Assembly: GCA_016711485.1 (NCBI GenBank)
Contig: JADJSX010000008.1
Location: 310,001-374,000, forward strand
Length of the DNA: 64,000 nt
Direction: 5' to 3'
Source of the DNA: Leptospiraceae bacterium
GTDB lineage: Bacteria; Spirochaetota; Leptospiria; Leptospirales; Leptospiraceae
The notes beneath the pieces were generated by a model. The model saw only the letters and a list, made by a program, of their open reading frames with translations. It did not search any database and was not told the DNA's origin. Shown here one piece after another: positions 53,206 to 61,470 of the stretch; position 1 is the first letter of the stretch; each line of letters opens with the position of its first letter. The translations under genes and the position numbers were made by a program.

Positions 53206-53629
53206 TATTAGCCGGATTTTTGAAAAATTGATATAGCTTTTTTAAACTTAAATAAGTCTCATTTCTCAATTTTTTTTCATGAGTTAAAAACTTTTGTCCA
53301 CTATAATCGTGCGAAAGATCATTTCTCATATCTAACCCGTCAATTAACTCCTGTGCATAATCAATATAACTACTTTCCTGCGCCAAACGCAATGTATCCT
53401 TTGGTGATGGTTTGAACGAAAATCCTTTTTCTTCTAGAAAGTCCTTTAAAACTTTCCATGCAAGATCTAACGTAAATTCGAATCTTTGAATGAGACCATT
53501 TCTTTCTAATTCATTTAGGTTTTCTAATTCCATTGCTTCTTTTAATCTTAAATAGGCACTTTCAAAATTTTGAAATCTTTGTTTCCATCTTATGTCTTGG
53601 TTGTCCATTCTCAATTCCTCATTTTCCAT
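53198..53629 (-). CDS. HEPN-like partner (HI0074 family)
   Basis: A 143-residue helical protein of the nucleotidyltransferase-substrate-binding HI0074 family. The helical core has N-F-E-S-A-Y-L-R-L-K-E-A and F-E-F-T-L-D-L-A-W-K-V-L-K-D-F-L. The M-R-N-D-L-S-H-D-Y motif matches the RxxxxHxY site of HEPN toxins, with Arg, His and Tyr all present. The pair with the MNT gene forms a likely toxin-antitoxin module. The start could be ATG 53629 or 53608; the latter avoids overlap with the decayed reductase before it. Confidence 0.82.
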   Translation of the reverse strand: MENEELRMDNQDIRWKQRFQNFESAYLRLKEAMELENLNELERNGLIQRFEFTLDLAWKVLKDFLEEKGFSFKPSPKDTLRLAQESSYIDYAQELIDGLDMRNDLSHDYSGQKFLTHEKKLRNETYLSLKKLYQFFKNPANNE

Positions 53630-54165
53630 TATCGGTATTTTGTATGCATTTTTCCTGAATTTCTCTTATCATCACCTGCAAGCTAGTTTCTAGAGCATGG
53701 GAAATCTCTTCTTCTACGTGGAGGTTTCCTTCTTTATCTACTTTGTTCCTTAAAAATTGAATATCAACAGAGGCTTTTTGATTATCCGTGCAGACATGAC
53801 GGATAATGTTTCGGAAAGGGAAGCCGTTACAGTGGGATATGCATTCAGAAAGCAACTGGCTTTCCTGCAAATTCTCCACTCGATACAACCCAATCCAGCG
53901 CATTCTTAAAAACCCCTGGAACACCGTGCGCATATTCAGGACATGAAATATAAAATCCATCGGCTAATGAAAGTTCTCTGCGCCAGATTTTTACATTTGT
54001 ATTTACCTCTCCTTTATCTAGATCAGGATTAAAATGAGGAAGTTGGTCTATATGTAAACTAATATTAAAGCCAACATTTTTAGGTGTAAGCGTTGCCATT
54101 TTTTTTAAGGCTGCCATATTCGATGAGCTTTTACTTAAACTTCCAGACAGTCCAAGTATTTTCAT
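53619..54165 (-). pseudogene. NADPH-dependent FMN reductase with two frameshifts
   Basis: The intact part from ATG 54165 begins M-K-I-L-G-L-S-G-S-L (flavodoxin-like phosphate loop) and reaches P-E-Y-A-H-G-V-P-G-V-F-K-N-A-L-D-W-V-V-S. It stops after K-P-V-A-F near 53847. One base added there restores L-N-A-Y-P-T-V-T-A-S-L-S-E-T-L. A second added base in an A run near 53785 restores K-A-S-V-D-I-Q-F-L-R-N-K to the end at 53619. Intact relatives of about 180 residues reduce flavins or quinones. The gene is either decayed or hit by two assembly deletions. It begins eight bases after the first cysteine-rich paralogue. Confidence 0.82.
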
Positions 54166-54172
54166 TTTAATC

Positions 54173-54670
54173 CTACCATTTACAATGGGAAATATTAAAT
54201 TCTGTCCATTCCATTGCAATCATATTCGGATGAAATTTTTCATCTTCTTTTAATTTTAGAATTGTCGCAGATGTATCAAGTGACTCAAATCCCCAAAAGA
54301 ATTTATGACCTCGATTTGCAGTGGAAAGTGTTGGGCAATTCGCAAGCCCGCTATGATAAGTGGGTAAATACTTTTTGCCTTTGTTGTCGATCAAAATATT
54401 TGATTCTAAAATTGTGCAGGCGTTATAGTTTTTTGTAAATTCCATCTCGATAACAGTTTTACCCTTTCCCACACAAATTTTGTTAATTCGAATATCATTC
54501 AGCGAATTGAGAAAATTGATTTCACAACATACAATATCTGATTTTTTAGGTGTTGAGGTTTTGGGGCTTACTTTCATTTCCCCGATTCTCGCAAAAAGGG
54601 AAATTGAAACACAAGCGGATAATAGTAATATAACTTTATACATTGTAATACCTCTAAAAAATTTACCCAC
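54173..54670 (-). CDS. Six-cysteine secreted paralogue 1
   Basis: A protein of up to 165 residues; the likely start is ATG 54643, ten residues in. It has a signal peptide, then six Cys in the pattern CC - IC - AC - NCP - HC near the C terminus (last residues H-C-K-W). It also shares D-N-K-G-K-x-Y, G-H-K-F-F-W-x-F-E and an acidic segment with the next two genes. Fully conserved cysteines suggest three disulfides outside the cytoplasm. The family is not known to me. Confidence 0.72.
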   Translation of the reverse strand: MGKFFRGITMYKVILLLSACVSISLFARIGEMKVSPKTSTPKKSDIVCCEINFLNSLNDIRINKICVGKGKTVIEMEFTKNYNACTILESNILIDNKGKKYLPTYHSGLANCPTLSTANRGHKFFWGFESLDTSATILKLKEDEKFHPNMIAMEWTEFNISHCKW

Positions 54671-54885
54671 CGACTTGCACTGAGCCTAGTCGAATTGCGT
54701 CAGCGTGTGGACACGGATGAACACCGATATGAATTATAATGGATTTCGATTCCATTCGAGATCAGGGTTTATAAAATAGCAATTCTAAAACATCTTAAAG
54801 AATTTATTTATAATAAAACTTCATTCAAATCCAAATTTTAAAACTAAATCAAACATCTTTTATCGGTGCTCTCGGTGTTCATCAG
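54671..54885. other. Gap with a pair of inverted GATGAACACCGA arms
   Basis: ACACGGATGAACACCGAT (from about 54708) and, on the opposite strand near 54860-54886, GATGAACACCGAGAGCACCG form imperfect inverted arms around AT-rich sequence. It is another dispersed repeat of the kind seen at 33718-33926. No gene is present. Confidence 0.5.
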
Positions 54886-55413
54886 TTAAAATTTACAATG
54901 ACCAACATTTATATCCTTCCAATACCAGAATTCCCAATTAGGGAATGTCGGTGCGAGATTGCTGTTTTTATTTTCTGTCAAATCTAAACTAGTAATTCCT
55001 TTGTCTAAAGTTTCAAAATTCCAGTAAAACTTGTGACCTTTTTCGACTTGTAAAATAGTAGGGCATGTTGGAATATTTTGCATTCCAACTATTTTGTATG
55101 ATTTTCCCCTTTCATCTGATAGTCCTACATCAGTTAAATTCGAGCACATGGTATAGGGGATAATTACTTGTAACTCTATTTTCGTTATTCCATTTTCCAC
55201 ACAGATTTCGGTAATATTTATTTTGTTTTTAAATGTTCTTTGGATGGAACAACACTTTGTTTTTTTTTGAGGAGCTACGTCTGATTTAACTCTCGGCTGT
55301 GTTTGAATTTTTGCATATAGAGTTGTAATGAATAGGCTGTAAATTATTAGTAACCAAATTTCTAATGAAAATGGAAATTTGGATATTATTCTGTTTTTCA
55401 TTTCATTCCTCAA
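54886..55413 (-). CDS. Six-cysteine secreted paralogue 2
   Basis: A 175-residue paralogue with a longer N-terminal leader or anchor (hydrophobic about 14-34). It has the same six Cys (K-C-C-S, E-I-C-V, M-C-S-N-L, T-C-P-T, H-C-K-F). It shares G-H-K-F-Y-W-N-F-E-T-L-D-K-G-I-T-S-L-D-L with its neighbours and has a Trp-rich end. It overlaps paralogue 3 by four bases (ATGA), so paralogues 3 and 2 are one transcript. Confidence 0.74.
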   Translation of the reverse strand: MRNEMKNRIISKFPFSLEIWLLIIYSLFITTLYAKIQTQPRVKSDVAPQKKTKCCSIQRTFKNKINITEICVENGITKIELQVIIPYTMCSNLTDVGLSDERGKSYKIVGMQNIPTCPTILQVEKGHKFYWNFETLDKGITSLDLTENKNSNLAPTFPNWEFWYWKDINVGHCKF

Positions 55414-55898
55414 AGATTACAATGTGTGACTGTAACATTTTTCCACTTCCACCAATTCCAATCTCCCGGTTGAGGAACAGGAGAACTTGGGTCTTCTTCT
55501 ATATCAATAGAAGAAATTCCTTTTTCTAATTTTTCAAATTCCCAAGAAAACGATTTGTGAGCTTGAATAAAAGTAGTTTTGGGGCAGTTGCTAATTCCAT
55601 GCAGAGAGATAGGTGCGTAACTCTTTCCATTATTATCAACTAAGCTAATTTTGTCTAAATACGAACAGGCATTGGCGGAATTTTGCAAATCCATAAAGAT
55701 AATTGTAGAATTTTTATTCTGACAAATCTGAATTAGCCGCACATTATCTAAAGAGATTGCGTTTAATGGACAACAATTTGTTTTTTTAGTAACAATCGGT
55801 TTCTTTACTGGTTTTACACCTGGACTGATTATTGTATATACTTCAGTCGATAAAAAGGAAATGAATACGAATAGGAGGATTATTTTTTTTATTCTCAT
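55410..55898 (-). CDS. Six-cysteine secreted paralogue 3
   Basis: A 162-residue paralogue with a standard signal peptide (cut near 22) and a Pro/Lys/Val stretch. The six-Cys frame follows: N-C-C-P, Q-I-C-Q, N-A-C-S-Y-L, N-C-P-K and T-H-C-N-L. Its tail is W-N-W-W-K-W-K-N-V-T-V, very rich in Trp. It lies 24 bases after rtcB on the same strand and is probably cotranscribed with it. The three paralogues differ by more than half their residues but keep every cysteine. Confidence 0.74.
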   Translation of the reverse strand: MRIKKIILLFVFISFLSTEVYTIISPGVKPVKKPIVTKKTNCCPLNAISLDNVRLIQICQNKNSTIIFMDLQNSANACSYLDKISLVDNNGKSYAPISLHGISNCPKTTFIQAHKSFSWEFEKLEKGISSIDIEEDPSSPVPQPGDWNWWKWKNVTVTHCNL

Positions 55899-55922
55899 AA
55901 TTTTTTTTAAAACTTACAATCC

Positions 55923-57089
55923 TTATCCCTTTACACAAAGAATTTGTTTAAGTTCGAACTCAACTTTCACTAAATCTTTTTGATTTTGAATTACTTGATC
56001 AATATCTTTGTAAGCTCCAGGAATTTCATCTAGAACTCCCCCATCTTTTCTGCATTCTACACCGGAAGTTTGTTTTTCTAAGTCCTCTAGAGAATAATTC
56101 TTCTTAGCCTGTGTTCGACTCATTCGTCTTCCTGCTCCGTGAGAGGCAGAGTGAAAAGATTCAGGATTTCCTAGACCGCGCACAATGTAAGACTTAGTTC
56201 CCATCGAGCCGGGGATAATACCCCATTCGCCCTCGCGCGCAGAAATTGCACCTTTGCGGGTAACGATAACATCTTCTCCGAAATGGGTTTCCTCGGAAAC
56301 ATAATTATGATGACATAGAATTGCTTCTTCGAATTCCACTTGTGGGAAAAATCCTTTGATTACTTTTTTATAAAGTTCAAACATGGTTTGTCGGTTTAAA
56401 AGTGCATATCTCTGCGCCCAAAATAAATCTCTTCGGTACGCTTCCATTTCGGGAGTCTTCGCTAGAAATACAGCTAGGTCTCGATCTGGTAAATAGGTAT
56501 TATGCGACAATTTCTTTGCAGTGCTGATATGAATTTCGGCAAGCGTTTTACCGATATTACGTGAACCTGAATGTAACATCATCCAGACTGTATTTTCCGT
56601 ATCCAAACAGAGTTCTATGAAATGATTTCCACCGCCTAACGTTCCACATTGGTAAATTGCTTTTGATTCTAAATCCATTACCTTGGGATGAAGAGAACGA
56701 AATTCGGAGAAAAGTGCAAGACTTCTGCTTTGAATTTTGGGTTGTTTATGTTCATTAAATCCAACTGGAATTGCTCGTTCGATTTTATTTCGAATTTCGG
56801 AAAGGTTATCGGGTAACGCATTTGCTTTAAGGTTCGTTCGAATTGCTCCCATTCCGCAACCAATATCAACACCTACTGCGGCAGGGCTAATCGCATCTTT
56901 CATTGCGATTACTGAACCCACTGTTGCACCAATTCCGAAATGAACGTCGGGCATAACAGCTACATGACGGAAGACCCAAGGAAGACTAGCTATATTTTTT
57001 AATTGAGTTAATGCCTGAGATTCTACTTCGTCTAATTTTGTCCAGAGTTTAACTGGAACTTTATCGCCTTTTAGTTCTGAAATCGCCAT
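55923..57089 (-). CDS. rtcB: RNA-splicing ligase RtcB
   Basis: A 388-residue RtcB-type ligase that joins 2',3'-cyclic phosphate or 3'-phosphate RNA ends to 5'-OH ends using GTP and Mn. Metal and nucleotide motifs are complete: M-P-D-V-H (His50), D-I-G-C-G-M (Asp75, Cys78), G-G-G-N-H-F-I-E and L-H-S-G-S-R. The guanylylated His is in S-H-G-A-G-R-R-M-S-R. The length is on the short side (E. coli 408), matching the RtcB2-like branch. No RtcA or archease is nearby. Confidence 0.93.
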   Translation of the reverse strand: MAISELKGDKVPVKLWTKLDEVESQALTQLKNIASLPWVFRHVAVMPDVHFGIGATVGSVIAMKDAISPAAVGVDIGCGMGAIRTNLKANALPDNLSEIRNKIERAIPVGFNEHKQPKIQSRSLALFSEFRSLHPKVMDLESKAIYQCGTLGGGNHFIELCLDTENTVWMMLHSGSRNIGKTLAEIHISTAKKLSHNTYLPDRDLAVFLAKTPEMEAYRRDLFWAQRYALLNRQTMFELYKKVIKGFFPQVEFEEAILCHHNYVSEETHFGEDVIVTRKGAISAREGEWGIIPGSMGTKSYIVRGLGNPESFHSASHGAGRRMSRTQAKKNYSLEDLEKQTSGVECRKDGGVLDEIPGAYKDIDQVIQNQKDLVKVEFELKQILCVKG

Positions 57090-57145
57090 AAATAAAAATT
57101 ATTTGATAGTAACAAAAAAAGTCAATAGGTTTTAAAATTTCGAAT

Positions 57146-57727
57146 TCACTTTTTGGAAATATTTCGTGAAAATTTCATGTTTAGTTGGAGTAATGCGGCA
57201 ACTTCTCTGTATCCGGATTCTGTTGCCAAGTCAAAAGCATTGAGTCCTTCTTCATCTTCTAAAAATAAACTCGCCCCACTTACTATTAATAAATTAACAA
57301 CTTCAATTTTTCCTTGAATTGCGGCTATGTGGAGCGGCGTATTTCCGAATATATTTCTAACATTTAAACGTGAATTATTTTCTATGAGAAGTTTTGCAAT
57401 GTTTGCATCGTTATAGTTTGCTGAATAATGAAGTGGAATATAACCAAAATGGCTTTCACAGTTTACATTTGCACCGTTTCCGATTAATGATCGCATAATA
57501 TCAATATGCCCTTTATAACTAGCATAGTGAAGTGCGGTATATCCGAGGTTAGTCACTAAATCCAAATTAACACCTTTATCTATGAGTGATAGAACTAATT
57601 TATTTTCTCCTTGTAAAACCGCAAGATGAAGAAGTGTTTCCCCTTTTCTATTCTTTGAGTATGGGTTCCTAACTTCGATCTCTGTATTGTCGTGAAAGGT
57701 GTCTTTCTTTTTTGTATTTATATTCAT
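57146..57727 (-). CDS. Ankyrin-repeat protein
   Basis: A 193-residue cytoplasmic protein made almost wholly of five ankyrin repeats (about 28-185). They are seen as G-E-T-L-L-H-L-A, G-Y-T-A-L-H-Y-A, G-Y-I-P-L-H-Y-S, G-N-T-P-L-H-I-A and G-L-N-A-F-D-L-A at 33-residue spacing. These scaffold protein binding. There is no signal peptide or enzyme domain. A half-site TTAGACTAA like that of the TetR operators lies about 60 bases upstream, which may be chance. Confidence 0.9.
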   Translation of the reverse strand: MNINTKKKDTFHDNTEIEVRNPYSKNRKGETLLHLAVLQGENKLVLSLIDKGVNLDLVTNLGYTALHYASYKGHIDIMRSLIGNGANVNCESHFGYIPLHYSANYNDANIAKLLIENNSRLNVRNIFGNTPLHIAAIQGKIEVVNLLIVSGASLFLEDEEGLNAFDLATESGYREVAALLQLNMKFSRNISKK

Positions 57728-58136
57728 TTTCCTACCTCACAGTTTATTTAATTATAAAATTTTTTTGTCTAAATCCTCTTTGTACTAATTAGACTAACTG
57801 TTCATTAGGGATACGACACTAAGATTTTGTAAGTGCCTAATTAAATAGGAATAATTGTCTTTATTTGTAATTTTTTATTATATCCTATGGCGTATGGTAT
57901 ACGGTATATCCTAAATTATCGGCTACGTTCATAAAAAAAACGAGATGATGATAAAAATCATGTTTTTTGCATGAATTCATTTAGAATTTTGCTTACGGAT
58001 AAGGATTATTTTATTCATAGCTAGAAATCGATAGGAGTCAAAATAATGAAAAGATAGCAGAATTTATTTAATGAGCCTTTTACAATTCAAAAAAATTCTG
58101 GAAGACACAATCTGAACGTATTCACTATGTGGACGC

Positions 58137-58160
58137 AACTCACTTTGCGTAAAGTGAGTT
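58137..58160. repeat. Solo inverted terminal repeat of the MITE-like family
   Basis: AACTCACTTTGCG runs straight into TAAAGTGAGTT, a palindrome equal to the fused ends of the elements at 41484-41672 and 61688-61869. It is probably a remnant. Confidence 0.55.
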
Positions 58161-58230
58161 ATCAAAAGATTCAATTGGTTTTGTTTTGGAAATTTTAATC
58201 AGTTGTGGCGCGGATAATATAGTCTATTTT

Positions 58231-58264
58231 AAAACAATAGCTTCTAATAGAAACTATTGTTTTA
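58231..58264 (-). terminator. Hairpin after the OmpA-like lipoprotein
   Basis: The arms AAAACAATAG and CTATTGTTTT are perfect inverted copies around 14 bases, placed just past the stop of the minus-strand lipoprotein gene. A T-rich tract follows in its direction. Confidence 0.65.
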
Positions 58265-58274
58265 AAAATGAAAT

Positions 58275-58745
58275 TTAATTTTTAATTACTCGAAAGTTGA
58301 CTCTTCTGTGGTCTTCATCTAATGGATCAGTTTCACTTTCCATTAAACTTTCTTCCCCTTTCGAAACAACTACCAATTTTTCTGGCTTAAATCCTTTTTT
58401 AATCAAGTAGTCAAATACGTATTTTGCTCTCTTTTCACCGATTTCCAAATTCTCTTGGTTAGAACCAGACGCATCTGCATTTCCTCGGATTTGCAATTTG
58501 TACCCTTCTGGCATTTTATCATAAACTGATTTCACAGCGGCTAACATATTTTTGTCCCATTCAGCAATTTTTGCTTTTGAAGGAGTACTACTTCCTAAAT
58601 CATAACCAGATATTCTTGCCGGTTTGAGTAACGCATTTAATTCTGCCATCGGATCCGGTTTTGGTGCAATAGGTTCTGGTGAACTACAATTGTAATTGAG
58701 CGTAATGAATAGTATGCTCAAGATTAATGAAATTATTTTTTTCAT
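58275..58745 (-). CDS. OmpA-family peptidoglycan-binding lipoprotein
   Basis: A 156-residue lipoprotein (leader ends N-Y-N-C-S-S). The C-terminal OmpA domain (about 55-155) keeps the peptidoglycan diaminopimelate-binding pattern: G-N-A-D-A-S-G, N-L-E-I-G-E-K-R-A and the closing D-E-D-H-R-R-V-N-F. It would tether the outer membrane to the cell wall, as Pal or Loa22-like proteins do. ATG 58745 is chosen since GGAGA sits nine bases before it; ATG 58760 adds five residues. Confidence 0.88.
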   Translation of the reverse strand: MKKIISLILSILFITLNYNCSSPEPIAPKPDPMAELNALLKPARISGYDLGSSTPSKAKIAEWDKNMLAAVKSVYDKMPEGYKLQIRGNADASGSNQENLEIGEKRAKYVFDYLIKKGFKPEKLVVVSKGEESLMESETDPLDEDHRRVNFRVIKN

Positions 58746-58925
58746 TCTATGTTTCTCCATTTTTTTTCAAGTACCGTATTTTTAGGAGAGATAGCAAGGG
58801 TTATTTTTTAATTAATTAAATTATTTGTGTGATTTTATAGTTATTACAGTAAAATTACCAGTTTAATGAATGGTATTTCTAGCGCACACACTGTTTATTT
58901 AACTGATAATTAGGCGGATGAATTT

Positions 58926-59222
58926 TTAAAATTCATAGATCCAAAGATAAATAGATAATACGATAGCCGAAATGATTAATCCATAAAAAAACGCTTTAAA
59001 AATAAATTCGATTCTTAAACTAAAACTTTCAATGGAAGCTCGTTTTTCAGCGTAGGTTAAATTCTTTTTATGTCGGATTGAATTTCCTGTATCTGTAAAG
59101 ACTAGATGTTTCAAAAATAAAGTAACGACTAGGACAATGAACAATACAAAAAATAGCGGTAAAATATATAAAAATAACCAAGTAAAAAAATGTGCAAAAA
59201 ATACATAAAGATTATGAAGCAT
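58926..59222 (-). CDS. Small membrane protein, unknown
   Basis: A 98-residue protein with two hydrophobic helices (about 8-38 and 73-95) and a short basic loop (R-H-K-K-N-L-T-Y-A-E-K-R) facing the cytoplasm. It overlaps the end of folC by 11 bases on the same strand, so it is probably translated with it. No family is recognised. Confidence 0.62.
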   Translation of the reverse strand: MLHNLYVFFAHFFTWLFLYILPLFFVLFIVLVVTLFLKHLVFTDTGNSIRHKKNLTYAEKRASIESFSLRIEFIFKAFFYGLIISAIVLSIYLWIYEF

Positions 59223-60393
59223 AATTTTTTACCAATGAATACAATCTAAAACTTCCAAATACCAATGACGGATTATTTGTATTAGCCACTAATTTGGAGA
59301 TTTTTTTTTCTGAAATTAAATTGACTTTAGAATCTATTATATAATTTTCATTCCAAATACTTCCGATGATGGGAAAAATTCTTTTTATTCGATTGTGATT
59401 GAGTAGGATATTTAAAATTTTGGTAGAGTTTTTGTCTTTAAGTAAACCCACATAAACGTCCCAGTTTGTTTCGTTTGGATAGGAAAATTCTATTGATTGT
59501 AATAAATATAAAAGTGCGGAAGGATTATGACCAATATCAAATAATAAAGTTGGACTTTTTCGAATGATTTGCATTCTGCCAATCATGTTTGGAATTACAT
59601 CGAATATTTTTTCTTCTATCGGAACTTCATTTTTTTTTTCTAAGATAAAATTGGTGATAAATAATGCAAAATTTTTGTTAAATGAAATATAATCGTTTGA
59701 AACAGAGTAGGGGAAAAGGATAAATTCTATTTCTCTTTCTTTGCAAAATGATTCTGTAATTTTGATTAAACTTTCCTCTTGTAAAAATGTGAATAGAAAT
59801 TTTGTATTAGTTCCAACAATGTTTAGTTTTTCGATAAGGATTTTTTCAATACTGTCTCCTAGTATTTCTGTATGGTCTAAAGCAATTTTTGTTAGAACAA
59901 CAATATCTGGATTTACAAGTTTAGTAGCATCCAGTCGGCCACCTAAGCCAGCTTCATAGATTTCGGTTTTACAGTTGTTATCCTCAAAAAATAAAATGGA
60001 AAACGCCGTAAAAAATTCGAAGTATGAAAGAGTTTTTAGAATTTCAATTTTTTCAGGGGAGAATGAATTTAATTTTTCATTCATCCACTCATCCGAAATA
60101 AAACTTCCATTAACTTGAATTCGCTCATTCTGGGTAATTAGATGGGGAGAAGTATAAAGTCCTACTGGTGAAAACTTCTGTAATTGCAAAAATATTTGAG
60201 AAAGAAAAAACGCGGTTGAGCCTTTTCCATTTGTTCCGACCACCGAAATCCGAAGTGTTTCTTTTTTAGGTGGATTGATATCTAAATAATTTAAAGCACT
60301 TTGAAATCCAGCTAAGGAATATTCTTTAAATACATTAAAATTGCGAGTTTTTTCTAAGTTAGTAAGAGTGGATAAAAATTGGTTTACGTCCAA
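59212..60393 (-). CDS. folC: Folylpolyglutamate/dihydrofolate synthase
   Basis: A 393-residue Mur-ligase-family enzyme that adds glutamate to folates (and perhaps dihydropteroate). The ATP loop V-V-G-T-N-G-K-G-S-T (about 51-60) is followed by T-S-P-H-L-I and N-E-R-I-Q-V-N-G. E-A-G-L-G-G-R-L-D-A-T and A-L-D-H-T-E-I-L-G come next. All are diagnostic. The C-terminal domain is shorter and more diverged than in E. coli (422 residues). It is the first gene of a pair with the small membrane protein. Confidence 0.9.
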   Translation of the reverse strand: MDVNQFLSTLTNLEKTRNFNVFKEYSLAGFQSALNYLDINPPKKETLRISVVGTNGKGSTAFFLSQIFLQLQKFSPVGLYTSPHLITQNERIQVNGSFISDEWMNEKLNSFSPEKIEILKTLSYFEFFTAFSILFFEDNNCKTEIYEAGLGGRLDATKLVNPDIVVLTKIALDHTEILGDSIEKILIEKLNIVGTNTKFLFTFLQEESLIKITESFCKEREIEFILFPYSVSNDYISFNKNFALFITNFILEKKNEVPIEEKIFDVIPNMIGRMQIIRKSPTLLFDIGHNPSALLYLLQSIEFSYPNETNWDVYVGLLKDKNSTKILNILLNHNRIKRIFPIIGSIWNENYIIDSKVNLISEKKISKLVANTNNPSLVFGSFRLYSLVKNYAS

Positions 60394-60440
60394 AGGGGGA
60401 TTCCTTTTCTTTTAAGGATTAGACAAAATAGACTGAAATT

Positions 60441-60920
60441 ATGCAAACAAAATTTGAAATTATAAATATTGATTCTACCTATCGAACTCAAGCTATTGAA
60501 ATTGTAAATCAATTCTTTCGTTTACTCAATACGATGAAACTTGATGGAGTATTTAAAGTGAAACCTAGAGCCGCCGTGAAGATGGTAGATATTTACTTAA
60601 AACTCCAAGGTACGGGCAAAGTAGTATTTGTCGGTGCTGTAGAGGACAAAGAACTTGTATCACTTTTAATTGCAAGAACAGAAGAAAGACCACATCTTGA
60701 AGAAGAAAAAATTTTGTACATAGACCTAGCAGTTACCAAACGTGGTCGTATGAAAAAAGGTTATATGCATTCACTTTTAGATTACACTGAAAATTGGGCA
60801 AAAAAAAAGAAAATTGGTGTAATCGAGCTGCGTGCCCTCACGGCAAACCGCGAGGCTGTCCGATTTTGGGCTAATCGTGGTTATTCGGATTTTTATATTC
60901 GTTTTAGAAAAACTGTTTAG
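60441..60920 (+). CDS. GNAT family N-acetyltransferase
   Basis: A 159-residue acetyltransferase. The CoA-binding region is T-K-R-G-R-M-K-K-G-Y-M-H-S-L-L, a variant of the R-x-x-G-x-G/A loop. A following E-L-R-A-L-T-A-N-R-E-A-V-R-F-W-A-N-R-G-Y is the typical GNAT C-terminal motif. The acceptor is unknown. It is divergent from folC with 47 bases between them. Confidence 0.82.
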   Translation: MQTKFEIINIDSTYRTQAIEIVNQFFRLLNTMKLDGVFKVKPRAAVKMVDIYLKLQGTGKVVFVGAVEDKELVSLLIARTEERPHLEEEKILYIDLAVTKRGRMKKGYMHSLLDYTENWAKKKKIGVIELRALTANREAVRFWANRGYSDFYIRFRKTV

Positions 60921-60946
60921 ATATATTTTTTGTATATATCTAAACA
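60916..60946. terminator. Bidirectional hairpin terminator
   Basis: GTTTAGATATAT (60916-60927) and ATATATCTAAAC (60935-60946) form a 12-bp stem that includes the GNAT stop codon. It lies between two convergent genes. Confidence 0.75.
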
Positions 60947-60968
60947 ATTTAAAAAATTCCAATTCGAT

Positions 60969-61283
60969 CTATATAAAACTTTCGAACGTTTTTTGCAACT
61001 GTGGTAAAGGTAATGCACCTGAGATACGTTTCACTTCTTTTCCATTCTTAAATAAAATAAGAGTGGGAATACTATTTATTCCGTAATGTCCGGCAATCGC
61101 CGGTTTTTCTTCCGTGTTGATTTTGATTACAGTAACTTTGCCTTTCCATATTCCGGCCAATTCGGCAACGATAGGCGTAAGCATCCTACAAGGACCACAC
61201 CATTCTGCCCAAAAATCTACAAGTATTGGTTTATCGTGGGTAGCTATCAGATCGAAAAAAGAGGATGGAAGTTCTTGATTCAT
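60969..61283 (-). CDS. trx: Thioredoxin
   Basis: A 104-residue cytoplasmic thioredoxin with the active site W-A-E-W-C-G-P-C (Cys29, Cys32), the buried Asp in V-D-F-W and the cis-Pro in S-I-P-T-L. It reduces disulfides or persulfides in partner proteins. Its ATG overlaps the stop of the small upstream gene (ATGA), so the two are translationally coupled and share the operator at 61471-61490. That context suggests a specialised sulfur-stress role rather than the housekeeping copy. Confidence 0.93.
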   Translation of the reverse strand: MNQELPSSFFDLIATHDKPILVDFWAEWCGPCRMLTPIVAELAGIWKGKVTVIKINTEEKPAIAGHYGINSIPTLILFKNGKEVKRISGALPLPQLQKTFESFI

Positions 61284-61447
61284 GCGGATACTCCCATCAT
61301 AAATCCAACGAATGCTCCGTAGATTGTGCTAATATATGGGTTAGCTGTTATTGGGCATGCGCCAGATCTGCATCCAACTAACTTATGCCAAACAAATCCT
61401 AATACTCCGCCTGCTAAACTTTGTAATACAATAGTAAATGTAATCAT
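61280..61447 (-). CDS. Small DUF6132-like membrane protein with CRSGACPI motif
   Basis: A 55-residue gene shorter than usual ORF cut-offs. It has a first helix (about 3-22) and a loop with V-G-C-R-S-G-A-C-P-I-T-A-N-P-Y (two Cys). A second helix ends F-M-M-G-V-S-A. The GCRSGxCPIT loop is what I know from the DUF6132 family of tiny proteins found near rhodanese and thioredoxin genes. GAGGGG lies seven bases before the ATG, and the stop overlaps the thioredoxin ATG. Function is unproven; the paired cysteines could carry a sulfur atom or metal. Confidence 0.75.
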   Translation of the reverse strand: MITFTIVLQSLAGGVLGFVWHKLVGCRSGACPITANPYISTIYGAFVGFMMGVSA

Positions 61448-61470
61448 AAATATCCCCTCGTAATAAAGTT

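Larger units (their letters stand above)
57728..58274. other. Non-coding stretch with two hairpins
   Basis: About 550 AT-rich bases. It holds a short run of GTATGGTATACGGTATA repeats near 57890, a palindrome at 58137-58160 and a hairpin at 58231-58264. A ribosome-site-like TAGGAGT before ATG 58046 leads to a stop after three codons, so it is either a gene ruin or chance. Confidence 0.5.

Noticed and set aside
57890..57915. Possible CRISPR or tandem repeat at GTATGGTATACGGTATA
   Set aside because: Only two or three short imperfect units with no spacers; no CRISPR array is present anywhere in the window.
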